Shown: positions 52,291 through 60,763, counted from the stretch's first letter. The stretch: DNA of 64,000 nucleotides from JAIVJZ01 sp036386515 (GCA_036386515.1 DASVVO010000026.1:11065-75064), one strand, 5' to 3'. The notes: generated by a model from the sequence alone, not told the origin. Program-made: numbers and translations.

Positions 52291-53556
52291 ATGCCCGACC
52301 AAGACCAGACGCCGAAAACTGACGCCGACGCCGGAACGCTCCTCCGGCGTCCGACGTGGGCTGAGATCGATCTCGACGCGCTCGCCGCGAACTTCCAGGC
52401 GGTGCGCCGCCTGGTCGGGAGCGAAGTGAGGGTGATGGCCGTCGTGAAGGCCGATGCTTACGGGCACGGTGCGGCCGGTTGCGCGCGGCGGCTCGCGGCG
52501 GAAGGCGCGGATTGGTTCGGCGTCGCGTTGCCGGAAGAGGGCTGCGAGTTGCGCGCCGCCGGGATCGCGCAGCCCATCTTGTGTCTCGAAGGATTCTGGG
52601 AGGGGCAGGCGAGCGCGCTCGTCAAACACCGTCTCGTGCCCGTCGTCTACCAACTCGACATGGCGGAGTCGTTCGACCGCGCGGCGCGCGCGGCGGGTAT
52701 CGTCGCCGCTGTCCACGTCAAGATCGACACGGGGATGGGGCGGCTCGGCCTGCGCCCCGAAGCGGCGACGGACTTTGCGCGCGCGCTCAAAAAATATGCG
52801 AACCTGCGCGTGGACGGCTTGATGACACACTTCGCCGCGGCTGACGAGGCGACGCACGATTCTTTCACCGGGGAACAGTTGGCGCGCTTCCATGCGGCGC
52901 ACGAAGCGTTTCGCGCTCAGGGACACGCGCCGACTTTCATTGACCTGGCAAACTCGGCGGCGACCTTTGCGCACCCCGCTGCGCGCGGCAACCTGGTGCG
53001 CCCCGGGGGCGTGCTCTACGGCCTCTGGCGCGACGTGCTCCCGCGCGGGCAGCAAGGCGTGCCGGAATTTCACCCGGTGATGAACGTGCGTTCGCGCATC
53101 ATGCTGTTGAAGTGGATCGAAGCGGGCGAGACGCTCGGCTACGGCTGCACGTTCGCGGCGACGCGCCGGACGCTCATCGCCACCGTGCCCATCGGCTATC
53201 ACGACGGCTACCCGCGCGCCCTCTCGAATCGCGGGCGCGTCATCGTGCGCGGCAGCCTGGCTCCGGTCGTCGGCCGCATCTCGATGGATTTGACGCTGCT
53301 CGACGTGACGGACGTGCCGCATGTGGAACGCGGAGATCAAGTAACGCTGATCGGCGCGGACGGCGAACTCTCAGTGTCCGCCGAAGAGATCGCCGGAATC
53401 GTGGGCACGATCTCCTATGAAATAACCTGCGGCGTGAGCAGGCGCGTGCCGAGAAGATTCAAAGAAGAAGGGGATGAGGGAAGGATGAAGGGTAAAGGGG
53501 AAGGGGTAAGGGGTAAAGGGGAAGGGAAGGGGGAAGGGGTAAAGGGTAAGGGGTAA
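52291..53556 (+). CDS. alr: Alanine racemase with repeat-derived C-terminus
   Basis: A 421-residue racemase making D-Ala for peptidoglycan. The PLP lysine is K53 in MAVVKADAYGHGA, and the second catalytic residue is the Tyr in GETLGYGCTFAA. The fold ends at about residue 390 (ITCGVSRRVPRRF). The remaining ~30 residues (Lys/Gly/Glu, ending GKGEGVKGKG) are translated GGTAAAG/GGGGAAG repeat array and have no counterpart in the family as I know it. Confidence 0.95.
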   Translation: MPDQDQTPKTDADAGTLLRRPTWAEIDLDALAANFQAVRRLVGSEVRVMAVVKADAYGHGAAGCARRLAAEGADWFGVALPEEGCELRAAGIAQPILCLEGFWEGQASALVKHRLVPVVYQLDMAESFDRAARAAGIVAAVHVKIDTGMGRLGLRPEAATDFARALKKYANLRVDGLMTHFAAADEATHDSFTGEQLARFHAAHEAFRAQGHAPTFIDLANSAATFAHPAARGNLVRPGGVLYGLWRDVLPRGQQGVPEFHPVMNVRSRIMLLKWIEAGETLGYGCTFAATRRTLIATVPIGYHDGYPRALSNRGRVIVRGSLAPVVGRISMDLTLLDVTDVPHVERGDQVTLIGADGELSVSAEEIAGIVGTISYEITCGVSRRVPRRFKEEGDEGRMKGKGEGVRGKGEGKGEGVKGKG

Positions 53557-53640
53557 AGGGTGGAGACAACGCTGCGCGCTCCGGCGAAACCGTTTTCCCG
53601 CTTTTACCTTTACCCTTTACCCCTTCCCCCTTCCCCTTCT
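53469..53640. repeat. Inverted array (unit GGGTAAA/GGGGAAG), running inside alr
   Basis: The left arm lies almost wholly inside the alr frame (to 53556). The right arm (53602-53639) is the complementary TTTACCC/CCTTCCC run. The loop is ~40 bases and unique. This is one of the two longest arrays in the window. Confidence 0.92.
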
Positions 53641-53701
53641 TTAGCGTCTACACCTTCCTGAGTTTTGCTGTGTGCTCTCCGGAGTCTCCTTTCTTTGCGG
53701 T

Positions 53702-54538
53702 CTATTGCAGGATGAAGTTGTAAGTGATCACGCCCGACACCTTGACGGGTTGGCCGGAGATCGAGGTTGGCGAAAAGCGCGCATGGTAGGCGGATTGTTG
53801 CGCCGCCAGGCGCAGCAACGGGTGGCCGTTCGTGGCCTGCGCCGAGACGACGCGGCCTTCCACATCGATCAGAATCTCGACCGTGACGGTGCCCTGCACG
53901 CGCGCCTGCCTGGCGAGCGGCGGGTAAGCGGGCGTGGGCTTGCTGATGATCTTGCTGCTGATCACGCTGCTCGAAACCCTGATCTGATCGCGCGGTTTCG
54001 CGGGCGTCGGGGTCGGCTTCACCGGCCGCGGGTCTTCGTCGTCATCGACGGGCACGACGACGACGGGGCGTTTCCGGTGGTTCAGATAGTCGGTCTGATA
54101 GTCGCCGGCCTCCGGGACGGCCACACCGACGCCCTCCGTCGGGGTAACGTCTCTGTCGCCGGGGACGTAAGCCGCGTTGCGCGGTAGCTCGGCGAAGCGG
54201 TTGCTTTCAGTCGAGACGGTGGCGGGCGGCCGCGTGTTGTCGAGCAGCGGCGCGATGGCCGCGACGCGTTGGGCGACTTCCGCGCGCTGCCCGCCACCGC
54301 CTGCCGCCGGTCGCGGCCGGTCGGGCGTCGAGCGCGCCTCGGTCGGCGGGAGCGGGATCGCCACGAGGGTGTAGAGTTCGAGGTTCTGTTTGCCGAGACG
54401 CGAGTCGTAGGCGTAGACGCTCGCCACGCCCGCCACCAACAGGAGCAAGCCGTAGCAGGCGAGCGTGCCGAGGAAGAAACGTCCCCGCCGCCCCACGTCT
54501 TTCTTGTGCGAGCCGGATTCGATCAAGTGTGTGAACAT
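53702..54538 (-). CDS. TonB-family energy transducer-like protein
   Basis: A 278-residue protein. The membrane helix is at ~23-43 (FFLGTLACYGLLLLVAGVAS), a Pro-rich periplasmic stretch covers ~60-190, and the TonB C-terminal domain follows at ~190-278 with PAYPPLARQARVQGTVTVEI and GRVVSAQATNGHPLLRLAA. Such proteins transmit the proton-motive force to outer-membrane receptors or act in related envelope complexes. No exbB/exbD is adjacent. Confidence 0.85.
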   Translation of the reverse strand: MFTHLIESGSHKKDVGRRGRFFLGTLACYGLLLLVAGVASVYAYDSRLGKQNLELYTLVAIPLPPTEARSTPDRPRPAAGGGGQRAEVAQRVAAIAPLLDNTRPPATVSTESNRFAELPRNAAYVPGDRDVTPTEGVGVAVPEAGDYQTDYLNHRKRPVVVVPVDDDEDPRPVKPTPTPAKPRDQIRVSSSVISSKIISKPTPAYPPLARQARVQGTVTVEILIDVEGRVVSAQATNGHPLLRLAAQQSAYHARFSPTSISGQPVKVSGVITYNFILQ

Positions 54539-54717
54539 AACTGTCAGTCCTCTCTGTGCCGGTGCCGACGGGTCTCAAACGAGCGGACTCGGAAAGGTTA
54601 GACCCCGCCGCCGCGCATCTTGTTCCCGGCGAAGTTGCCCGCTTTAGACTTTGACTCGGAGACTAAGGTAGGATGAAGCGAAGTTTTCAGTCAGCCGCAT
54701 TCAGGAGGAAAAACCAC

Positions 54718-55029
54718 GTGGCAACCAGCGCAGAGTGGCATGAGAGTTACGAGAAAATGAGCGAGCGGACGTTGAATTTTTCGCGCGCCGTCAAATCCGT
54801 GCAGGAAGAGTTGGAGGCGGTTGACTGGTACAACCAGCGCGCCGAAGTGACGACGGACGATCAACTGCGTCGCATCCTCGAACACAACCGCGACGAAGAG
54901 ATCGAGCACGCCATGATGGCGCTCGAATACCTGCGCCGCATGAGTCCCGCCTTCGACAAGCACATGCGCACCTACCTCTTCACCGAGGGCGACATCCTCG
55001 AAATCGAAGAGAAGGCCGAAGACCACTGA
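54718..55029 (+). CDS. Encapsulated-ferritin-like protein (EncFtn family)
   Basis: A 103-residue two-helix ferritin-like protein. It matches the EncFtn pattern closely: VQEELEAVDWYNQRA carries the metal residues E30, E31, E33 and W37, and HNRDEEIEHAMMALEYLRR carries E61 and H64. Family members oxidise and channel iron at a subunit interface inside encapsulin shells. The GTG at 54718 lies nine bases after AGGAGG, so the longer ATG-started frame at 54673 is rejected. The protein ends soon after the fold (FTEGDILEIEEKAEDH), with no recognisable encapsulin-targeting tail, and no shell gene is nearby. The selenoprotein-like ArsC gene follows 81 bp downstream. Confidence 0.85.
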   Translation: MATSAEWHESYEKMSERTLNFSRAVKSVQEELEAVDWYNQRAEVTTDDQLRRILEHNRDEEIEHAMMALEYLRRMSPAFDKHMRTYLFTEGDILEIEEKAEDH

Positions 55030-55110
55030 CGGCCGACCGCTTCGGATCGCAACCGCGAACGTTTGCCGCCGCAACGCTTCGCCTCTCACACACAGCGCGG
55101 GAAGGACGAG

Positions 55111-55479
55111 ATGAACGACGACCGGATCACGATCTACGAGAAGCCGACTTGAAGCACGTGCCGCGAGGCCAACCGCCTGCTCCGTGAGAGCGGCATCGTG
55201 GTCGAGAAGGTCAATTACATGACCGCGCCGCTCGGCGCGGAGAAACTGCGCGAACTCGTCGCCAAGCTGGGCATCGCGCCGCGCGAACTGCTGCGCACGA
55301 AAGAACCGCTCTACCGCGAGTTGAATCCAGACCGGCGCGAACTCGCGGACGAGGAAGCCATCGCGCTCATGGTCGCGCATCCCGCACTCATCGAACGCCC
55401 CATCGTCGAGCGCGGTGGGCGCGCCGTGCTCGGTCGCCCGCTGGAAAAGATTCGGGAATTTTTAGACCGGAAGGAATAG
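55111..55479 (+). CDS. Probable selenocysteine-containing ArsC/YfgD-family reductase (UGA at residue 14)
   Basis: A 122-residue ArsC-family thioredoxin-fold protein, read through one in-frame TGA at 55150-55152. The start MNDDRITIYEKPT is followed by U14 and STCREANRLL, where ArsC proteins have the catalytic Cys (NPxCS). This gives a UxxC pair with C17. The rest matches the family fully: LLRTKEPLYRELN, MVAHPALIERPIV and GRAVLGRPLE, including the Arg positions that bind oxyanion in ArsC. AAGGA precedes the ATG. Behind the UGA, CTC-CGT-GAG (55180-55188) tops a stem, and outer arms CACGTGCCGC (55155-55164) and GCGGCA-T-CGTG (55190-55200) pair, a plausible SECIS. A conventional caller would start at 55198 and lose the active site. 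radA starts four bases after the stop. Confidence 0.78.
55153..55200 (+). promoter_or_regulatory. Candidate bacterial SECIS element
   Basis: The hairpin lies directly downstream of the UGA. The apical loop CGT (55183-55185) begins 31 bases after it and has a G in the first two positions, as in known bacterial SECIS elements. The inner stem is CTC/GAG and the outer stem is ten base pairs with one bulged T. Confidence 0.55.
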
Positions 55480-55482
55480 GGA

Positions 55483-56856
55483 GTGGCAAAGGGAACGGGA
55501 ACGGTTTACGTCTGCCAGAGTTGCGGCAAGCAATCGCCGAAGTCGCTCGGCAAATGCCCGGCGTGCGGCGAATGGAATTCGTTTGTGGAGGAACGCGCGC
55601 GCGTCGCCCCGAAAGGCGCGGCGGCGCGCGGCGGCGGCCTGCACGCGCGCGGGGCGCAGCCCGTCGCCTTTGCCGACATCGAATCGCAGGACGACGTGCG
55701 CGTCTCGTCGGGCATCACGGAGTTCGACCGCGTGCTCGGCGGCGGCATCGTGCCGGGCAGCCTCGTTCTGATCGGCGGCGATCCGGGGATCGGGAAGTCT
55801 ACCTTGCTGCTCGAAGTGGCGGACAAGTTGAGCGCGGGCGGGGCGCGCGTGCTCTACATTTCGGGCGAGGAGTCGGAGCGGCAGATCAAGATGCGCGGCG
55901 AGCGTCTGGGCGTGGCGGCGGAAAACCTCTACCTGCTGTCGGAGACGAATCTCGAAAGTATCTTCGCCGAGATCGAACGCGAAGAACCGGGCGCGGTGAT
56001 CGTGGATTCGATCCAGACGGTCTTCTCCTCGCAGATCGAAAGCGCGCCGGGTTCGGTTTCGCAGGTGCGCGAGGTGGCGGGGCGATTTTTGACCTTCGCC
56101 AAGACGCGCGGCGTGCCCGTCTTCCTCATCGGCCACGTCACGAAGGAAGGCTCCATCGCGGGGCCGAAGGCTCTGGAACACATCGTGGACACGGTGCTCT
56201 ACTTCGAGGGCGACCGTCATCATAACCATCGCATCGTGCGCGCGACGAAGAATCGCTTCGGCGCGGCCAACGAACTCGGCGTGTTCGAGATGACGGGCAC
56301 GGGGCTGAAAGCCGTCGCCAACCCGTCGGAGATTTTTTTGCAGGAGCGACCCGAAAACGCCGCCGGCTCGGTGGTCACGGCCTGCATGGAAGGCACGCGG
56401 CCGGTGCTCGTCGAAGTGCAGGCTCTCGTGGCGAACTCGAAATACAATTACCCTCTGCGCACGGCGCAAGGCTTCAACACGAACCGCATCGCCCTCCTGC
56501 TCGCGGTGCTGGAGAAGCGGCTCGAACTGCCCCTGCTGAACAACGACGTATTCGTCAACATCGCGGGTGGGCTGGATATTGACGAACCGGCCGCCGACCT
56601 CGGCGTGGTCGTCGCGCTCGTATCGAGTTATAAGAATCGGCCGCTCGACGGTAAGACCGCCGTGTTCGGCGAGGTCGGTTTGACGGGCGAGGTGCGCGGG
56701 GCGATGCAGGCGCAGGTGCGCGCGCGCGAGGCGCAAACGCTGGGCTTCAAAAAGCTGATCATGCCCGCCTCGAATGCGGAAGGCTTGCAACGCCTGTTGG
56801 GTTTGCGCGTCGTCGGCGTGCGTTCGGTGGAAGAGGCGTTGAAAGAGTTGTTTTAA
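55483..56856 (+). CDS. radA: DNA repair protein RadA
   Basis: A 457-residue RadA (Sms). The C4 zinc finger (C11, C14, C25, C28) opens the protein. Then come Walker A GGDPGIGKSTLLLE, the KNRFGAANELG motif, and the Lon-like C-terminal domain with GGLDIDEPAADLGVVVAL. It drives branch migration in recombination. The start is GTG at 55483, so it is probably co-transcribed with the ArsC-like gene. It converges with the next gene, the two stop codons sharing TTAA. Confidence 0.96.
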   Translation: MAKGTGTVYVCQSCGKQSPKSLGKCPACGEWNSFVEERARVAPKGAAARGGGLHARGAQPVAFADIESQDDVRVSSGITEFDRVLGGGIVPGSLVLIGGDPGIGKSTLLLEVADKLSAGGARVLYISGEESERQIKMRGERLGVAAENLYLLSETNLESIFAEIEREEPGAVIVDSIQTVFSSQIESAPGSVSQVREVAGRFLTFAKTRGVPVFLIGHVTKEGSIAGPKALEHIVDTVLYFEGDRHHNHRIVRATKNRFGAANELGVFEMTGTGLKAVANPSEIFLQERPENAAGSVVTACMEGTRPVLVEVQALVANSKYNYPLRTAQGFNTNRIALLLAVLEKRLELPLLNNDVFVNIAGGLDIDEPAADLGVVVALVSSYKNRPLDGKTAVFGEVGLTGEVRGAMQAQVRAREAQTLGFKKLIMPASNAEGLQRLLGLRVVGVRSVEEALKELF

Positions 56857-57413
56857 CGGGGCGGGTCGAGCGCGAGCGTGGCGTCGGCGCGCGTCGCCGC
56901 CGTCAATACCGCGCCCGCCGGGAAGACCGCGCTCTTGCCGCGCTTGAACCCCCAGAGCAGCGCGACCGGCGCGGCGTAAAAGAGCATGACGCCCGTGACG
57001 ACCGTCGCCGCCGCCACCGTGCCGCCTTTGCTGGCTCCCTTGCGTTGCTCCGCGAAGGCGAGCGGAATCGCCTGGCCGTTGACGGCGATTACTTCCTGCA
57101 TCTCCCAGGCGAGTTGACCGGCGCGGCCGAACGAGCGGCCTCTATTCGCCTTCAACACGCGCCCGGTGGCGAGCGCGTTCTCCGCGATCAGCGTGACGCC
57201 GTCTACTTTCACCTCTTTCAACACACGGAAAACGATCACGTCGCCGATTTTGACTTCGCCCGAATCGATGTTGTTTGTCGTGGCGACATCAACGCGCGTG
57301 CCGGCGGGGATTTTGACGGAGAGCTTTTCGGGAGCGGGCGCGGGCGGAAGTTGCGCCAGGCAGATTTGTGCGGACAATAATAAGATGAGCGCGGCTGATG
57401 TGGTTCGTCGCAT
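56853..57413 (-). CDS. Hypothetical secreted protein
   Basis: A 186-residue exported protein of unknown function. The signal peptide is at ~1-20 (MRRTTSAALILLLSAQICLA). A beta-rich domain covers ~30-115 (VKIPAGTRVDVATTNNIDSG, then LIAENALATGRVLKANRGR), followed by a hydrophobic helix at ~135-155. ATG at 57413 starts the signal peptide; a longer frame upstream is unlikely. It overlaps the radA stop by four bases. Confidence 0.7.
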   Translation of the reverse strand: MRRTTSAALILLLSAQICLAQLPPAPAPEKLSVKIPAGTRVDVATTNNIDSGEVKIGDVIVFRVLKEVKVDGVTLIAENALATGRVLKANRGRSFGRAGQLAWEMQEVIAVNGQAIPLAFAEQRKGASKGGTVAAATVVTGVMLFYAAPVALLWGFKRGKSAVFPAGAVLTAATRADATLALDPPR

Positions 57414-57666
57414 GGCTGTGTGGGTGTCCTGTGTAGAGGGTTCGGGCGATATGAAATGTCTCCAGCGCCGAACGACTTTTAACTTAATTGAGAGAAGCCG
57501 GATGCCTGAGTGTGACACTTTGCGCGACTGTCACAGTGGCGGCGCGGGCGAAAGCGAACGGCGTGGGCAAAAGAATTATTCCGGCGTGGGCGGTTGGCTA
57601 GCGGCCGGTAGGCCGGGAAACCTTTTCGTGACGCCCGTGTGAAGGGCGTGTTAATATCTCGCCGTT

Positions 57667-58803
57667 ATGAAAACGGATTTGATCCTCATTCGTCTGGTCT
57701 TCACGGCGCTGCTGGTGGCGGCCGGATACGTGCTGCATCCGATCCATGACAAGCCGCTCTTGTCGGCGGGCGTGGCCGCTCTGATCGCGTTCGCCATCAT
57801 CATGTTCGAGCGGCGCATCCAGCGCGCTTCGCTCAAGACGCTCATTGGCGCGGCGGTCGGCTCGATCCTCGGGATCGTCGGCGCGTACCTCATCGGCTCG
57901 CTCATCACCAGCCAGCACTCGGACGCCGTGCCCGTCGGGATGAAAACCTTCCTGACGCTCGCGCTCACCTTCCTGATGGCCTACATCGGGCTGGTCGTCG
58001 GCGCGGCCAAGGGCGACTATCTCGACCTCTCCGCGCTCGGCGGCATCTTCAGCGACAAGTCGGCGCGGCGCGATTTCAAAATCCTCGATACCTCCGTCAT
58101 CATCGACGGGCGCATCGCCGACATCGCCGAGGCCGGGTTCCTCTCCGGCACGATCGTCATCCCGCAGTTTATCCTGCGCGAGTTGCAGCAGGTGGCCGAT
58201 TCGCCCGACTCCAACAAGCGGCAGCGCGGGCGGCGCGGCCTCGACATGCTCAACCGTCTCCAGACCAACAACACGCTCGACATCCAGGTCGTTGACACGG
58301 ACTTTCCGGCCGTGCGCGAAGTTGACCTCAAACTGCTCGAACTGAGCAAGCAACTCGACGCCGTGGTCGTCACCAACGATTTCAATCTGAACAAGGTGGC
58401 GCAACTGCACGGCGTCTCCATCCTCAACATCAACGAACTCGCCAACGCTCTCAAACCCGTCGTGCTGCCCGGCGAACTGATGCGCGTCTTCATTCTCAAA
58501 GAAGGCAAAGAATACAATCAGGGCGTCGCTTATCTGGACGACGGCACGATGGTCGTCGTGGATAACGCGCGCAAGATGATCGGCAAGAACGCCGACATCT
58601 CCGTCACGAGCGTGCTGCAAACGACCGCCGGGAAAATGATCTTCGGCCGACTCTCCGAAGAGACGCACGAGAACGGCGCGAGCATCCACAACACCGACAC
58701 GCGCGGCATTAACGGGAGCAATAATCCCGCGCGCCGCCCCTACCGCAGCGACCCGCGCCCCCAAACCGTTGCCGCCCGCAGCATCGAGCCGGAAGAACAC
58801 TGA
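57667..58803 (+). CDS. YacL-like PIN/TRAM membrane protein
   Basis: A 378-residue protein. Three to four membrane helices cover ~7-120. The PIN domain (about 138-265) has acidic sites in ILDTSVIIDGRIADI, the helical LKLLELSKQL and VVVTNDFNLN. A C-terminal TRAM-type beta domain follows (about 280-345). This is the PilT-N/YacL architecture, predicted to be a membrane-bound RNase. ispD follows after a repeat array; yacL-ispD-ispF order is known from other bacteria. Confidence 0.88.
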   Translation: MKTDLILIRLVFTALLVAAGYVLHPIHDKPLLSAGVAALIAFAIIMFERRIQRASLKTLIGAAVGSILGIVGAYLIGSLITSQHSDAVPVGMKTFLTLALTFLMAYIGLVVGAAKGDYLDLSALGGIFSDKSARRDFKILDTSVIIDGRIADIAEAGFLSGTIVIPQFILRELQQVADSPDSNKRQRGRRGLDMLNRLQTNNTLDIQVVDTDFPAVREVDLKLLELSKQLDAVVVTNDFNLNKVAQLHGVSILNINELANALKPVVLPGELMRVFILKEGKEYNQGVAYLDDGTMVVVDNARKMIGKNADISVTSVLQTTAGKMIFGRLSEETHENGASIHNTDTRGINGSNNPARRPYRSDPRPQTVAARSIEPEEH

Positions 58804-58808
58804 ATTTA

Positions 58809-58907
58809 AGGGATGAGGGATGAGGGATGAGGGATGAATAAGAAAGCGCTCCGGCCAAATTGTCAGCTTTGCTTTCTTTCATCCCTCATCCCTCATCCCT
58901 CATCCCT
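58809..58907. repeat. Inverted heptamer array (unit GGGATGA)
   Basis: Both arms carry four units. The right arm ends directly against the ispD ATG. The loop contains GAAAGC...GCTTTC, which can extend the hairpin. Confidence 0.95.
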
Positions 58908-59594
58908 ATGAACGTCGCCATCATCGTCGCCGCCGGAAGGGGCACGCGCGCCGGGGGAGATGCGCCGAAGCAGTTTCGCGCGCTGGCGGGCGTGCCTCTC
59001 ATCATTCGGACGCTCAGGCGATTCGAGGCGTGCGCGGTCGTGGACGAGATCGTCCTGGTCGCGCCCGTCGAGGAGACGACGTTTCGCGTCGCGCCCTATC
59101 GCGGCGAGTTGCGGAAACTGGCGCGCGTCGTTGAAGGCGGCGCGACGCGTACCGGGTCGGTGTGGCGTGGCCTTGAGCCTTTGAAGGCGGGAGAGGTCGA
59201 GATCGTCGCCGTGCATGACGGCGTGCGCCCCTTCGTGACGCCGGAAGAGATCGAGCGCACGGTGCGCGCCGCCGCACAATCGGGCGCGGCCGTCCTGTGC
59301 GCGCCCGTCATCGACACGATCAAGGTCTGTGAGGGAGGGCGCATCGCGCAGACGCTTCCGCGTGAGAGTTTGCGCCGTGCGCTGACGCCGCAATGTTTTC
59401 GTTATGAACTGCTGCGTCGCGCTTACGAACACGCCCGCGCTCAGGGCATCGAGGCGACCGACGACAGCGCGCTCGTCGAAATGCTCGGCGCGGTGGAGGT
59501 CGCCGTGGTCGAGGGCGACGCCCGCAACATCAAGATCACGCGCCCCGAAGATTTTGCCTTCGCGGAATTGCTGCTCAGTGAGAGCGGCGAATAG
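58908..59594 (+). CDS. ispD: 2-C-methyl-D-erythritol 4-phosphate cytidylyltransferase
   Basis: A 228-residue IspD of the MEP pathway. The nucleotide-binding start MNVAIIVAAGRGTRAGGDAP and later VHDGVRPFVTPEEI and LTPQCFRYELLRRAY are diagnostic. ATG at 58908 starts the core; the longer frame begins inside the repeat array. No Shine-Dalgarno is present. The next MEP gene, ispF, follows after one small membrane gene. Confidence 0.95.
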   Translation: MNVAIIVAAGRGTRAGGDAPKQFRALAGVPLIIRTLRRFEACAVVDEIVLVAPVEETTFRVAPYRGELRKLARVVEGGATRTGSVWRGLEPLKAGEVEIVAVHDGVRPFVTPEEIERTVRAAAQSGAAVLCAPVIDTIKVCEGGRIAQTLPRESLRRALTPQCFRYELLRRAYEHARAQGIEATDDSALVEMLGAVEVAVVEGDARNIKITRPEDFAFAELLLSESGE

Positions 59595-59688
59595 TTCGCT
59601 CAAGGTTGTCGCCGGTGCGCGCGTGCGCGGGCGGCCAGAGTTTCAATCCGACGAATGACCACGGACGGACGGCAGAGGACGCCTACAG

Positions 59689-60138
59689 ATGTCACGCCAT
59701 CAATTTCGCCTGCTTATAGTTCTCTATCAGGTGTGCATCTTCGGCTCCCTGATCGTTTATGAAATGACCATCGGCTCGGTCGCGCCCGAGTCGGGCGGTT
59801 ATCTGGACGGCGGGAGCGTGGTCGAAGAGGCGGGCGGAGGCGGTCTGTCCGGCGGCTACACCGATTGGCTTTACTACGTGCATCTATTCGCCTCGCTTGT
59901 CGCTTCGTTAGGCTTGTTCTTGTTTCAGAGTTGGGGTCGCACGCTGTTTCTGCTCTGTGCGATCTTCTACCTGCTGACCACGCCCGTCTACGAGAGTTAT
60001 GTGAACACCGGGTGGGCTTCGACGCTGGGTTATCTGGCTTCGCTTTTCGAGGGCATGATCCTCGCGCTTATTTTCTTCTCGCATCTCAGGCGATTGTTCA
60101 ATGGGGCGGCGGGAGACGTTGAGGGCGCGGCGAGCTAG
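59689..60138 (+). CDS. Hypothetical membrane protein between ispD and ispF
   Basis: A 149-residue protein with three to four membrane helices (about 6-27, 60-78, 84-100, 113-133) and a Gly/Glu-rich loop between the first two. I do not recognise it. It separates ispD and ispF, which are usually adjacent or fused. Confidence 0.7.
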   Translation: MSRHQFRLLIVLYQVCIFGSLIVYEMTIGSVAPESGGYLDGGSVVEEAGGGGLSGGYTDWLYYVHLFASLVASLGLFLFQSWGRTLFLLCAIFYLLTTPVYESYVNTGWASTLGYLASLFEGMILALIFFSHLRRLFNGAAGDVEGAAS

Positions 60139-60172
60139 GGTGAGACCCCGAACGGCGACCGGCGATATTCTT

Positions 60173-60649
60173 ATGTTTCGCATCGGCATCGGACACGACA
60201 CGCACCGGCTGGCGAGCGGCCGGCCGCTCATCCTCGGCGGCGTGAAGATCGAATCGGAGCGCGGCGCGGAAGGGCACTCGGACGCCGACGCGCTCTCGCA
60301 CGCGATCATCGACGCCATCCTCGGCGCGCTTTGCGAAGGCGACATCGGCGTGCATTTCCCCGACCGCGACCCGCGCTGGAAAGGCGCCGATAGTTTGCAA
60401 TTGCTGGCGCGCGTTGTCTGGCTGGCCGGGCAGAGCGGGTACAAGGTGGTCAATGTTGACGCCAACGTCTTGCTCGAACGCCCGCGCCTGCGCCCGCACA
60501 TACAGGAGATGCGCGAGCGGCTCGCACAAGTGCTGACGGTTGACGCGAGTTGTGTGAGCGTCAAGGCGAAGACGGGCGAGGGGGTGGATGCGGTGGGCGA
60601 GGGGCGCGCCGTCGTCGCGCAGGCGGTCGTGCTGCTCGGTCGCGCCTGA
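60173..60649 (+). CDS. ispF: 2-C-methyl-D-erythritol 2,4-cyclodiphosphate synthase
   Basis: A 158-residue IspF. The zinc ligands are in MFRIGIGHDTHRL, ILGGVKIESERGAEGHSDAD is the second signature, and the C-terminal VKAKTGEGVDAVGEG closes the active site. It forms the cyclic diphosphate in the MEP pathway. ATG at 60173 starts the conserved region. Confidence 0.96.
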   Translation: MFRIGIGHDTHRLASGRPLILGGVKIESERGAEGHSDADALSHAIIDAILGALCEGDIGVHFPDRDPRWKGADSLQLLARVVWLAGQSGYKVVNVDANVLLERPRLRPHIQEMRERLAQVLTVDASCVSVKAKTGEGVDAVGEGRAVVAQAVVLLGRA

Positions 60650-60763
60650 GACCGGGTTTCGGATGCGTGCCGCAGGGTGTTAGTATTCGTCCCGTCTTCT
60701 CGAATTTTCAAATCGAACAATCCGCATAGCTACCTTCAAGCGTGAGGCAAGACCTGTTTCTTT

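Noticed and set aside
54673..54717. Longer ATG-started version of the ferritin-like protein
   Set aside because: The strong AGGAGG at 54703-54708 lies inside that extension and fits the GTG at 54718.
55111..55479. ArsC-like gene as a simple nonsense pseudogene
   Set aside because: The only stop falls exactly on the catalytic Cys codon, the frame is otherwise intact on both sides, and a SECIS-like hairpin follows. It remains the main alternative and is listed as the refutation test.
55198..55479. A 93-residue protein starting at GTG 55198
   Set aside because: It lacks the first beta strand and active site of the ArsC fold; the full frame through the UGA explains the region better.
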